A stretch of 64,000 nt of DNA, taken from Acidobacteriota bacterium (lineage in GTDB: Bacteria; Acidobacteriota; Vicinamibacteria; Vicinamibacterales; Fen-181). Of this stretch, positions 32,939-40,749 are shown piece after piece; the first letter of the stretch is position 1; each line of letters begins with the position of its first letter. The DNA lies in contig PMZR01000119.1 of assembly GCA_003170135.1 (NCBI GenBank), positions 111,663 through 175,662 of the forward strand. The letters run 5' to 3'. The notes beneath the pieces were generated by a model. That model was given only the letters and a program-made list of their open reading frames with translations, did not search any database and was not told the DNA's origin. The translations under genes were made by a program, and so were the position numbers.

Positions 32939-34132
32939 ATGAGATCCAGCGCAGAGGTCGTGATCATCGGCGGCGGGTGCATGGGCGCGAGCGTCGCGTA
33001 CCACCTCGCCCGCCGGGATGTCACCGACGTCGTCCTTCTCGAGCGCGAACCGCTGCTCGCGACCGCATCGACGGGACGCAACGCGGGCGGCGTGCGTCAC
33101 CAGTTCTCGCACGAAGCCAACGTGCGCCTGTCCATCGAGTCGATTCGCCTGTTCGAACGCTTCGAGCAAACCGTCGGCTCCGCGATCGATTTCCACCAGG
33201 ACGGGTATCTGTTCCTGCTCTCAACTGACAAGAGCGTCGCGGAATTTCGCGCCGCCGTCGCCATGCAGCGACGGCTGGGCGTGGAGGTTGACTGGCTCGA
33301 GCCCGGCCAGGCGCGCGAGATCGCGCCAGGGCTCGACACCGATGGAGTAATCGCAGCGACGTTTTGCGCGCGCGACGGCATCGCCGATCCGAACGGCGTG
33401 ACGATGGGATTCGCGCGGGCGGCGCAGGCGGCAGGCATCGAGATTTGCCGCGACACCGAAGCCACAGGCATCGTCGTCGCCGGCGACCGCGTCGCCGGAG
33501 TACGGACGACGCGCGGCCGCATCGACACACCCGTCGTCGTCGATGCGGCCGGAGCGTGGGCGGGCGGAGTGGCGGCACTCGCCAACATCGAGGTGCCCAT
33601 TCGTCCCCTTCGCCGCCACATCTTCATCGCGCAGCCGCCGGGCAAGGACGGCTGGGTGCGGCCATCGGGCCGTGGCGGAATGGATGCGACCGCGCCGGAC
33701 ACGCGCGTTCTCGTGATCGACTTCGAGACGACGTTTTATTTCCACCGGGAAGGCGCAAACCTGCTGTTCGGCATGGGCGATCCGAACGAAGCGTTCGGCT
33801 TCGACACGACCGTGCGGTGGGATCTGCTGGGCGAAGTGGTGGAGGTGGCGGTGAGGCGGTTGCCGATCCTGGCGGAGAGCGCCGTCTCACACGCGTGGGC
33901 GGGACTGTACGAGATGACGCCGGACGCGATGCCGATCATCGGGCCGGCCGCCGCCCGGCCCGGGCTGTTCGTCATTGCCGGCTTCAGCGGCCACGGCTTC
34001 CAGCACTCCCCTGCCGCCGGCCGCGTGCTCGCGGACCTCATCGTCGGCGCCGATCCGCAGTTCGATCTGACGCCGTTTGCGCCAGAGCGCTTCGGGCGTG
34101 AATCCGGATCCGGCGAGCGCCACTTCGTCTGA
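32939..34132 (+). CDS. FAD-dependent oxidoreductase (DAO family, sarcosine-oxidase-beta-like)
   Basis: 397 residues. The start at 32939 opens directly into the FAD-binding Rossmann motif 'VVIIGGGCMGASVAYHLA'. Also present are 'TGRNAGGVRHQFSHEANV', 'VVDAAGAWAGGVAALA' and the C-terminal FAD-contacting 'FVIAGFSGHGFQHSPAAGRVLADLI'. Members oxidise secondary amines such as sarcosine, dimethylglycine or D-amino acids. The substrate cannot be told. A related DAO protein is at the right edge (63097-64000). The ribosome-binding region is occupied by a heptad array, with no clear Shine-Dalgarno. Confidence 0.92.
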   Translation: MRSSAEVVIIGGGCMGASVAYHLARRDVTDVVLLEREPLLATASTGRNAGGVRHQFSHEANVRLSIESIRLFERFEQTVGSAIDFHQDGYLFLLSTDKSVAEFRAAVAMQRRLGVEVDWLEPGQAREIAPGLDTDGVIAATFCARDGIADPNGVTMGFARAAQAAGIEICRDTEATGIVVAGDRVAGVRTTRGRIDTPVVVDAAGAWAGGVAALANIEVPIRPLRRHIFIAQPPGKDGWVRPSGRGGMDATAPDTRVLVIDFETTFYFHREGANLLFGMGDPNEAFGFDTTVRWDLLGEVVEVAVRRLPILAESAVSHAWAGLYEMTPDAMPIIGPAAARPGLFVIAGFSGHGFQHSPAAGRVLADLIVGADPQFDLTPFAPERFGRESGSGERHFV

Positions 34133-34185
34133 GAACCTTGAGAGCGCGGCGCCAGAGCCCGGCGTTCGAAGCCGACTATCGACTC

Positions 34186-34206
34186 CGGACATCGGACATC
34201 GGACTT
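34186..34206. repeat. Heptad array CGGACAT x3
   Basis: CGGACAT, CGGACAT, CGGACTT, in the gap between the oxidoreductase stop and the convergent secreted-protein stop at 34216. Confidence 0.6.
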
Positions 34207-34215
34207 CTTGATCGA

Positions 34216-35304
34216 TTACCGCACCGACGCCACTCTCACGTACAGCCACAGGCGATGGCCGCTGAACATCTGGTCGAGGTTGATGCCGGATGTCCCAGCC
34301 GGCGCGGCCGCATCTGCGGCATCCGGCGCGGAGACTGCGCCGCCGAGCATCCCGACAGGGCGGGGCAGGATGAGGGCCGCGGTTTCTCCCATCGCCGCCC
34401 GGAACTCGACGCGGCCTTCACCCCGGCTTTGCGCCCCTTCCCACGACGTGCGACGCACCGCGTTGACGATCGCACCCAGCAGGCCGTCTTCCGCCAACGC
34501 GACCTGCAGCGTTCCCGTGACATCCACCGCGACCGGTTGCTGGCCGCCTCCGCTGCCTTCAGGCGGCAGAAAATCCAGCGGTTGGACTTTGAACGTCAGG
34601 GCCTGCCCGGTCATGCCCTGGATGCTCTTGTGCGTGGATCGGGTTTGCCCTGTTGAAGTCTCGTCCACCATCCAGACTTCAGCCGCCACGTGGCGCACGA
34701 TCTGGGGTATCACGGGCTGCGCCGAGATCCGAACGAGCAGGCTGGCGCACGAGGAGGATGGATCCTCCTGGTTCTCCACGAAGTCGAGAACGTGCGAATC
34801 CGCCGGGCCCAGCGTGATCGTCCTGACCTCGTCGCGCTCGACGACGGGCTGCCCATCAACGTTTCGGAATCGCACCCAGTGAATCTGCACCGTCGTGCGA
34901 TCGGCAGACACGCCGACCAACTTCATTTCAACCCGCCACATCAGGACGTGGTCGATGTCGCTTGGGGAGTCGAGCCGCTTGGCCATGCACACATTGTTTG
35001 GCCGGACATCATCACCAGCGCGGAACAGGCGCGCGGCCGTCTCTCCGACCGCCAGTGAGCTCACATCCTCAAAGCGCGGGCGACCGGTAATTCCATTCCT
35101 GTGCGTCCCCAGCGCTTCGAGTTTCACCTGCGCGCCAGGGCTCGCAACGGGCGATGACGCCTGCTTTACGGTCGCAGGCCTGGCTTCCACCACGGATAGG
35201 GCGCTGCGCACGAACGCCCCTGCCACGATCGCAGCGGGAAGCAAGCCGACCAGGACGACCAATCGCAAACGAAGCACGGCGGGAAGGTGCATCCTTGATC
35301 TCAT
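34216..35304 (-). CDS. Exported protein of unknown function in ECF sigma operon
   Basis: 362 residues from the ATG at 35304 (GAGG nine bases upstream; 35319 and 35292 are alternatives). A signal-anchor ('LRLRLVVLVGLLPAAIVAGAFV') is followed by a large beta-rich exported region: 'DIDHVLMWRVEMKLVGVSADRT', 'TVQIHWVRFRNVDGQPV', 'AEVWMVDETSTGQ', ending 'SGHRLWLYVRVASVR'. No known domain was recognised. It follows the anti-sigma gene by 16 bp and is probably its cotranscribed target or modulator. Confidence 0.7.
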   Translation of the reverse strand: MRSRMHLPAVLRLRLVVLVGLLPAAIVAGAFVRSALSVVEARPATVKQASSPVASPGAQVKLEALGTHRNGITGRPRFEDVSSLAVGETAARLFRAGDDVRPNNVCMAKRLDSPSDIDHVLMWRVEMKLVGVSADRTTVQIHWVRFRNVDGQPVVERDEVRTITLGPADSHVLDFVENQEDPSSSCASLLVRISAQPVIPQIVRHVAAEVWMVDETSTGQTRSTHKSIQGMTGQALTFKVQPLDFLPPEGSGGGQQPVAVDVTGTLQVALAEDGLLGAIVNAVRRTSWEGAQSRGEGRVEFRAAMGETAALILPRPVGMLGGAVSAPDAADAAAPAGTSGINLDQMFSGHRLWLYVRVASVR

Positions 35305-35320
35305 GATGGCAGTCCTCATC

Positions 35321-35809
35321 TCACCGACTTGCCGGGGTGTCGAGCCAAGCGTCGAACCGCAACTGAAGGTCCGGCTCGGGAAGCGCCCGTCTGCCTTGCG
35401 GCGGCTCATTCGACCGCGGTGCCCTAGCGGGCGGACGCAATGGCTCGCCAGGCGCGCGGCTGGCCTGCATTACCGGACGCTCGGGCGCCGGCTGCTGCCG
35501 GTCCATGAGCGCGCGAATCCCGAATCCGCCCAGCGCCGCGGCCAGCGCAAGCGACGCGGCCAGCGACATACGCGTCGTTTGCGAGCGAGGCCGGTACCGT
35601 TCGTCGCCACGTTCCAGCGTCTCGCGCATCGATTCGCAGAACTCCTCGGTCGGATGGCTCGTATCCGCCTGGACGGCGGTTCGCAGGCGGGCGAACTCCA
35701 CGAGGAGCTCGGCAGCGCCCGGCTCCCGCAGGGCGGTCGCCAGCAGATCCGGCTCCACGGGTTCGCCGTCGAAGAACGCCGAGAGCATTTCGCGATGATT
35801 CGAGCTCAT
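35321..35809 (-). CDS. Anti-sigma factor, RseA/zf-like type
   Basis: 162 residues. The N-terminal cytoplasmic part starts 'NHREMLSAFFDGEPVEPDLL', the typical opening of RseA-like anti-sigma domains. One transmembrane helix (approx. 82-99, 'LAASLALAAALGGFGIRAL') leads to a Pro/Arg-rich periplasmic tail. No His-x3-Cys-x2-Cys zinc motif is present. It starts 3 bp after the ECF sigma stop, the standard sigma/anti-sigma arrangement, so it should hold that sigma factor at the membrane. Confidence 0.8.
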   Translation of the reverse strand: MSSNHREMLSAFFDGEPVEPDLLATALREPGAAELLVEFARLRTAVQADTSHPTEEFCESMRETLERGDERYRPRSQTTRMSLAASLALAAALGGFGIRALMDRQQPAPERPVMQASRAPGEPLRPPARAPRSNEPPQGRRALPEPDLQLRFDAWLDTPASR

Positions 35810-35812
35810 GGT

Positions 35813-36319
35813 CTAGCCATCCCCGTTTCGTCGTTTGTTCTCGTCCGCGGATAACCGGGGGCCCAGGAGCGTTTTCAGATGGCCCCGGGCCTGGTACAGC
35901 CGCGACCGGACGGTTTCCACCTTGGTGTCGCAGATCGCAGCGAGTTCCGCGTAGCTCAGGCCCGCCACTTCCCTGAGCAGAAACAGCTCCCGTTCCTCTT
36001 TCGGCAGAAGGTTGAGAGCCTCGGACAGGCCGAACGCGAGGAGCTGCATCGGCCCCACGCTGGGTTCTTCTGCATCTGAGAGCGCGACGAGGCGGGTCGC
36101 CGGATGGGTGCGCCCGTAGTCGAGCACGAGATTGTGCGCCACCCGGAATACCCAGCCCCCTTCGCGCCCAGGCTTCAGCGCCTTGAGCTTGTGCAGAACC
36201 TTCAGGAAGAGTTCCTGGACGAGGTCCTGGGCGATGTCAGGGCTGCCGGTCGCGCGCAGGAAGTACCGGTACGCCGGAACGTGGTAACGCTCGAAGAGGT
36301 CGGCTGCCCTGGTTTCCAT
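35813..36319 (-). CDS. ECF-family RNA polymerase sigma factor
   Basis: 168 residues. Region 2 shows 'FERYHVPAYRYFLRATGS', 'DIAQDLVQELFLKVL' and 'GWVFRVAHNLVLDYGR'. Region 4 shows 'LPKEERELFLLREVAGLSYAELAAICDTKVETVRSRL' with a helix-turn-helix. It is cotranscribed with its putative anti-sigma factor. Its promoter region, shared with the Cys-rich gene at 36498, contains a perfect 13-bp inverted repeat, possibly reflecting autoregulation. The signal is unknown. Confidence 0.93.
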   Translation of the reverse strand: METRAADLFERYHVPAYRYFLRATGSPDIAQDLVQELFLKVLHKLKALKPGREGGWVFRVAHNLVLDYGRTHPATRLVALSDAEEPSVGPMQLLAFGLSEALNLLPKEERELFLLREVAGLSYAELAAICDTKVETVRSRLYQARGHLKTLLGPRLSADENKRRNGDG

Positions 36320-36358
36320 GGTTTCTCGCCGCTATTTACAAGAACGATCCAGGACGGG

Positions 36359-36411
36359 AAAAGTGTGGCGGATCTGAAAATAAATATTCTGTGAAATCCC
36401 GCCACACTTTT
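36359..36411. promoter_or_regulatory. Perfect 13-bp inverted repeat in divergent sigma/Cys-rich promoter region
   Basis: AAAAGTGTGGCGG (36359-36371) and its exact inverse CCGCCACACTTTT (36399-36411) flank a 27-nt AT-rich loop. It lies 40 bp upstream of the ECF sigma start and 87 bp upstream of the Cys-rich gene. It could be two identical ECF-type promoter elements facing apart, a repressor operator, or a hairpin. The symmetric placement favours shared regulation. Confidence 0.65.
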
Positions 36412-36497
36412 GGCCTCCTGGTTCGTTTATATACAAATAGAGGCCGATCCACGCCCCTCTGGCCAAAATTCTCTGCAATTCTCTACGAGGTGCGCTT

Positions 36498-37175
36498 GTG
36501 AAATGGCGTTACGCGGTTGCTGCGCTCGTCGTCGTGCTCGCGTTGGTGGGAGTTCGTGGAGCCATGGGGGTCCCCCAGCCCGTTTCTCCGTCCCAGGTCT
36601 ATGTCGGCCACGTGGACATGGCCACCGGGCTGGACGGCCGGCTGCTCGTCCTGATTGACCTCGACACGCCCGGTCAGCCCGGCGACGGGTTGGTGGAACA
36701 GGCGTTCCGCCTCCAGGGGGCGCCGGCCCTCACCTACTCGGGCCCCGCGACGGTCACCTACATCAAGAACCGGGTCACCCTCGAGGTCCGTCCAGGAGCC
36801 GGTTGGGTATTCACGGTCAAAGGGTGGCCGATGTCGCCGCCTGATCAGACGTTGACGGCGTCCCAGGTGCAAGGCATCACCCACTTGTGGGGCAACGACT
36901 ACCACCAGTCCCCAGCCACGCTCTTCTCGACGCTATCAGCCCGAACGTGCTCGTCCGGCACCACCCAGACCTTTGGCGCTCTGGCATCTCCGTCAAGTGA
37001 TGATGGCTGCAAGAATTGCTCAACGGGTGGCCCCGGAGTCTCTGGCTGCTCATCGAGCTGTTCGGCCGGATCGAGTTGTTCCGCGGATTGCGACGACGAA
37101 TCGTACGCGTGCTGCAGCTGCGGCGGCTGCGGCTGCTGCTCGAAACGGGAAGCCGACGGCGCCGCCCACGACTGA
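36498..37175 (+). CDS. Exported protein with cysteine-rich C-terminal tail
   Basis: 225 residues starting at a GTG with AGGTG upstream. A signal peptide (K-W-R-Y-A-V-A-A-L-V-V-V-L-A-L-V-G-V) is followed by about 130 residues of a beta-rich domain ('VYVGHVDMATGLDGRLLVLIDL', 'RVTLEVRPGAGWVFTVKGW'). The last 80 residues are Ser/Gly/Cys-rich with about 18 cysteines ('CSSSCSAGSSCSADCDD', 'CCSCGGCGCCSK'). The tail could bind metal or form many disulfides. No family was recognised. It is divergent from the ECF sigma gene across a 13-bp inverted repeat, and is followed 9 bp later by the receiver/DHp gene. Confidence 0.72.
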   Translation: MKWRYAVAALVVVLALVGVRGAMGVPQPVSPSQVYVGHVDMATGLDGRLLVLIDLDTPGQPGDGLVEQAFRLQGAPALTYSGPATVTYIKNRVTLEVRPGAGWVFTVKGWPMSPPDQTLTASQVQGITHLWGNDYHQSPATLFSTLSARTCSSGTTQTFGALASPSSDDGCKNCSTGGPGVSGCSSSCSAGSSCSADCDDESYACCSCGGCGCCSKREADGAAHD

Positions 37176-37184
37176 GGAAACACC

Positions 37185-38036
37185 ATGGCGATCCAGTTCT
37201 CCTTCACGTCCGAGGCGGTCATGACGGAACCGTCCGTCGAGATCCTTCTCGTTCAGCGCGACCAGGCGCAAGTGGAACGCACGCTCGATGTGCTCGACAC
37301 CCATCATTCCGCCGACCGGGTCCACGTCGTCCGGGATGGAGATGAGGCCCTCGAGTTCCTGTTCTGCTCGGGTGCGTACGCCAGCCGCGCGCCGGTCAAT
37401 CCCCGCCTGGTGCTCGTCGACCTGGACGTCGCGTATCGGGACGATCTCGAGGTGCTGAGGCGGATCAATCAGGATCCGCGCACCTCGCAGATCCCCGTGA
37501 CGATTCTGGCGCCCTCCGCCAGCGACCGGCTTGCCGCCATGCGCGTGCTCCAGACCTACGACATGCAGGTGCCGGTCGTCGTGATTGGCGGGATGACGCT
37601 CCGGAAGGCGGCCGACGCCTTCGGTCTCGATGGCGATGGCGACGACCAGGTGGATTCCAGTGTCCAAAGCGCTGGCAGTGTCATCGGGCCGTCCGGCGCG
37701 AAGGAGGCTCTGACCGCGCCTCCAGTCAACCTCGACACTCTGTGTCACGAACCCGAGATCGAGTCGCTTGCGCGGCTCGCCCGCGGCATCGCCCACGAGT
37801 TCAACAACCTGTTCTCGGTCATCGTGGCTTCGACCGACCTGGTGCTCCGCGACATGGATTTCGACGATCCGCGGCGCGACGGCGCAGAAGCGATCTTCAA
37901 GTCCATCGCTTGCGCCAGCAAGCTGACTCGCCAGCTGCTGACGTTCCACGCCGACGCCACTCGGGCAGGCGCCGCCACCTCGGCGGATCGCCACGTGGCG
38001 AAGCGAAATGGCAAAGGGACGATCAGGCCGGCGTGA
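37185..38036 (+). CDS. Receiver domain plus DHp (His-box) protein without ATPase domain
   Basis: 283 residues. The N-terminal receiver (approx. 17-150, 'VEILLVQRDQAQVERTLDVL', phospho-acceptor candidate Asp79 in 'LVLVDLDV') resembles Rcp/CheY-like receivers, but the conserved C-terminal Lys is not evident. After a linker, 'ESLARLARGIAHEFNNLFSVI' (His204) is a HisKA dimerisation/phosphotransfer domain that runs to 'ASKLTRQLLTFHADAT'. The expected ATP-binding domain is absent, and the gene stops about 30 residues later. RBS GAGGAAACACC. It may be a phosphotransfer intermediate or decoy, or a truncated kinase. Confidence 0.8.
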   Translation: MAIQFSFTSEAVMTEPSVEILLVQRDQAQVERTLDVLDTHHSADRVHVVRDGDEALEFLFCSGAYASRAPVNPRLVLVDLDVAYRDDLEVLRRINQDPRTSQIPVTILAPSASDRLAAMRVLQTYDMQVPVVVIGGMTLRKAADAFGLDGDGDDQVDSSVQSAGSVIGPSGAKEALTAPPVNLDTLCHEPEIESLARLARGIAHEFNNLFSVIVASTDLVLRDMDFDDPRRDGAEAIFKSIACASKLTRQLLTFHADATRAGAATSADRHVAKRNGKGTIRPA

Positions 38037-38073
38037 ACCGCGTGGAGAAAGTCTCGCCAAGGCGCGGCGGGAC

Positions 38074-38802
38074 CTACAAGGCGTGAAGCAGCGACGCCGT
38101 CTCGTGCTGCGGCTCGCGCTGGACCGCCGCGGGCCGCAGCACGTGCTCGAGGGCGATGACGACGAGCGGGTCGAACTGGCTGTCCGCGCTGTCTCTCAAT
38201 TCGGCAATGGCGCGCGCCGGCACCATCGCCCGGGAGTATGCGCGCGCATGCGTCAGCACGTCGAAGGCGTCGGCGACCGAGATGATGCGGCTGCCGAGCG
38301 GGATGGCGTGTCCCCGCAGGCCGCGTGGATAGCCGCTGCCGTCCAGCCATTCGTGTGAGGCGCGGATGAGAACCGCCGCCCGGCCCAGCACCGGGATCGC
38401 CCCGACCAGGCCGACACCGGCGGGCACGTGCAGCCGCACCGTCTGGCGCTCGGCCTCGGTCAGTGAACCAGGTTTGCGAAGGATGTGGGCATCGATCGCG
38501 ATCTTGCCGATGTCGTGCAGGAGCGCCGCCTCGGTGATCGTCGCGACGCCGTGAGACGGCAGATCGAACGCTTTCGCGATTCTGCGGGCCAGTTGGCAGA
38601 CGCGCAGCGCGTGCCCGGCGCTCCCCGGATTGTGAGCGTCGACGGTCCTCAGCAGCCCGCAGATGACCGGCCCTTCATGGCGCGGCAGATCGAATTGGAC
38701 GGCCACGCGGCGCATGCGTCGCGTATGTGCCGCCGCAGCGCCGTGGAATGCAGAGGAAACTCCCGTTCGGTGAATCGTGGAAAGCGCAAACTCCGACAGC
38801 AT
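38074..38802 (-). CDS. HD-GYP domain phosphodiesterase-like protein
   Basis: 242 residues, mainly a stand-alone HD-GYP domain. 'HDIGKIAID' (His96), 'RLHVPAGVGLVGAI', 'IRASHEWLDGSGYPRGL' (intact GYP) and 'IISVADAFDVLTHARAY' give the full metal-binding set, so c-di-GMP hydrolysis is plausible. The start at 38802 has an excellent GGAGG five bases upstream. The open frame runs 151 codons further but is not protein-like. It is convergent with the receiver/DHp gene. No receiver or sensor domain is attached. Confidence 0.88.
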   Translation of the reverse strand: MLSEFALSTIHRTGVSSAFHGAAAAHTRRMRRVAVQFDLPRHEGPVICGLLRTVDAHNPGSAGHALRVCQLARRIAKAFDLPSHGVATITEAALLHDIGKIAIDAHILRKPGSLTEAERQTVRLHVPAGVGLVGAIPVLGRAAVLIRASHEWLDGSGYPRGLRGHAIPLGSRIISVADAFDVLTHARAYSRAMVPARAIAELRDSADSQFDPLVVIALEHVLRPAAVQREPQHETASLLHAL

Positions 38803-38937
38803 AATCCTCCGCGACGGGTGGCCCTGCGCGTAGCGAACGGCAGTACAGACGCGGGACAAACGTCGAAATTTTAGCACAACCTCCGCCGTATCTGTATTAC
38901 AATCCAGTCGCGTCGAATCGCCCCGCAAGGACGTATC

Positions 38938-39153
38938 ATGGACAACGGCGATCGGGAGAGCGCCGCGACCGTGTCGGCGGGTGACGCGGGCGGCACGAGT
39001 CGCGACGACAACACCGGGCACGCGACCGCGGCGCCGGCGGCACCCCGCGAGGCGCCCGCCACCATGCGGCGGCCGCGCCGGGAATCGAACCGGCCCTGGG
39101 CATCGCGAAGGGCCGATGGCCCGTCGTGGGCAGACGACGTCGAACCGTTCTAG
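38938..39153 (+). CDS. Possible small polar protein (doubtful)
   Basis: A 71-residue reading frame starting ATG with AAGGA seven bases upstream and a TACAAT-like -10 about 35 bp before it. It is rich in Asp, Ala, Arg and Pro with no hydrophobic core ('DNGDRESAATVSAGDAGG', 'RRPRRESNRPWASRRADG'). It would be disordered. It could instead be untranslated leader of the transporter at 39231. Reported because the RBS is good; nothing else supports it. Confidence 0.3.
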   Translation: MDNGDRESAATVSAGDAGGTSRDDNTGHATAAPAAPREAPATMRRPRRESNRPWASRRADGPSWADDVEPF

Positions 39154-39230
39154 CATCCCTTCACCTCTTGCCGAGGCCGTCGCCGCAGGTTCCGCCTTCA
39201 GCTGACCCCACCCTGGTCCAGTCGGGAACG

Positions 39231-40472
39231 ATGAACATCGTCGCTGGCGAGTCACGATTCGGCCTCAACCGCACGTTTGCGGCCCTCAGGCACCCGAACT
39301 ACCGACTGTGGTTCGTCGGGCAGATGGTGTCGCTGTTCGGCACCTGGATGCAGACGACGGCCCAGGGCTTCCTGATCTTCGAACTGACCCGTTCGCCCGC
39401 CTATCTCGGCTACGTCGGGTTTGCGGCCGGTGTGCCGGCCTGGCTGTTCATGCTGCTTGGCGGCGTGGTGAGCGACCGGATGCCGCGGCGAACGGTGCTC
39501 GTCGTGACGCAGACCTCGATGATGGCGCTGGCCTTCGTGCTGGCCGGCCTGACGTTTGCGCACATGGTGCGGCCGTGGCACATCCTCGTCCTGGCGTCGC
39601 TGCTCGGCCTCGCCAATGCGTTCGACGCCCCCGCGCGCCAGTCGTTCGTGTTGGAGATGATCGATCGCAGCGACCTCACCAATGCCATCGCCCTCAACGC
39701 GACGATGTTCAATACGGCGACGGCCATAGGCCCGGCGGCGGCGGGCCTGACCTATGCGTCGTTCGGGCCCGCATGGTGCTTCACGCTCAACGGCCTGTCG
39801 TTCACCGCCGTGATCGCGGCGCTGCTGCTGATGCGCCTGCCACCCGTGCCCGCGCGCACCCGGACGGCCTCCGCCCTCGCGGATTTGCGCGAGGCCCTCG
39901 CCTACCTGGCGTCGCAGCCCGTCATCTTTGTACTCATCGGCCTGGTGGGCGCCATGAGCCTGTTCGGCGTCTCGTTCGTGGCGCTGATGCCGGCCTGGGC
40001 CGTGACGATCCTGCACGGCGACGCCACGACCAACGGCGTGCTGCTCTCGGCCCGCGGCGCCGGCGCGCTCGCCGGCGCGCTCTTCATTGCCTCGCTCGGC
40101 CGGTTCACGTTCAAGGGCCGCCTGCTGACCGCCGGCCTGTTTGCCTTTCCGGCGCTCCTCTTCGTCTTCGCCTTCCTGCGATGGCTGCCGCTCTCGCTCG
40201 TGATGCTCGCCGGCATCGGCGCCGGCGCGATCCTCGTGATGAATCTGTGTAACGCCCTGGTGCAGACGCTCGTGCCCGACGCGCTGCGCGGGCGCGTCAT
40301 GGGCGTCTACACGCTGACGTTCTTCGGGATGATGCCGCTCGGCGCGCTGTGGATCGGAATGGTCGCGCAGTACGCGGGCGCACCCAAGGCCGTCGGTATC
40401 GCTGCCATTGCCTCGCTGACGGTCGCCGGGCTCGTGTGGTTGAAAGTGCCCGCGATCCGCCGGCTGCCCTGA
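39231..40472 (+). CDS. MFS transporter (EntS-like group)
   Basis: 413 residues with 11-12 transmembrane helices. The start 'FAALRHPNYRLWFVGQMVSLFGTWMQ' and loop 2-3 'GGVVSDRMPRRTVL' (motif A variant) are typical of MFS exporters related to EntS, as is 'QSFVLEMIDRSDLTNAIALNA'. A second-half motif A equivalent follows, and 'VPDALRGRVMGVYTLTFFGM' is a strong family mark. A drug or small-molecule exporter is likely. The substrate is unknown. The ATG has GGGA upstream. Confidence 0.9.
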   Translation: MNIVAGESRFGLNRTFAALRHPNYRLWFVGQMVSLFGTWMQTTAQGFLIFELTRSPAYLGYVGFAAGVPAWLFMLLGGVVSDRMPRRTVLVVTQTSMMALAFVLAGLTFAHMVRPWHILVLASLLGLANAFDAPARQSFVLEMIDRSDLTNAIALNATMFNTATAIGPAAAGLTYASFGPAWCFTLNGLSFTAVIAALLLMRLPPVPARTRTASALADLREALAYLASQPVIFVLIGLVGAMSLFGVSFVALMPAWAVTILHGDATTNGVLLSARGAGALAGALFIASLGRFTFKGRLLTAGLFAFPALLFVFAFLRWLPLSLVMLAGIGAGAILVMNLCNALVQTLVPDALRGRVMGVYTLTFFGMMPLGALWIGMVAQYAGAPKAVGIAAIASLTVAGLVWLKVPAIRRLP

Positions 40473-40648
40473 CCCCGGAGCGGGCCGACCCGGCGTTCCC
40501 CACACCACCCGTTGCGAGCTGCTCGCCCGCGACCCGCGCGCGCCGGCCCGTACGGTGTGCGCGAACCGCGCACGCCGTGCGCGGGCGCACGGACCCGGCT
40601 CCCCCGCCTGCTCCCGCCAATCGGCCGACGCGGTCCAATTACGCAGGC

Positions 40649-40682
40649 CGGCGAGGCGCAAACACGCGTTTGTGCCTCGCCG
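40649..40682. other. 15-bp stem-loop upstream of the unknown/GspE operon
   Basis: 40649-40663 pairs with 40668-40682 (arms built on GGCGAGGCGCAAAC / GTTTGTGCCTCGCC), one G-T wobble, loop of four (ACGC). It lies in the 277-bp gap after the transporter, 67 bp before the next start. That gap contains other short CGCGCAC-type inverted repeats but no gene. It could be the transporter's terminator (no T-tract) or a leader hairpin. Confidence 0.55.
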
Positions 40683-40749
40683 CCCGGCCGGAACTGCTCT
40701 TGCACCACGGCCAGTTGTCCGCCGATTCCCGGCGACGCGAAAAGGCGCC

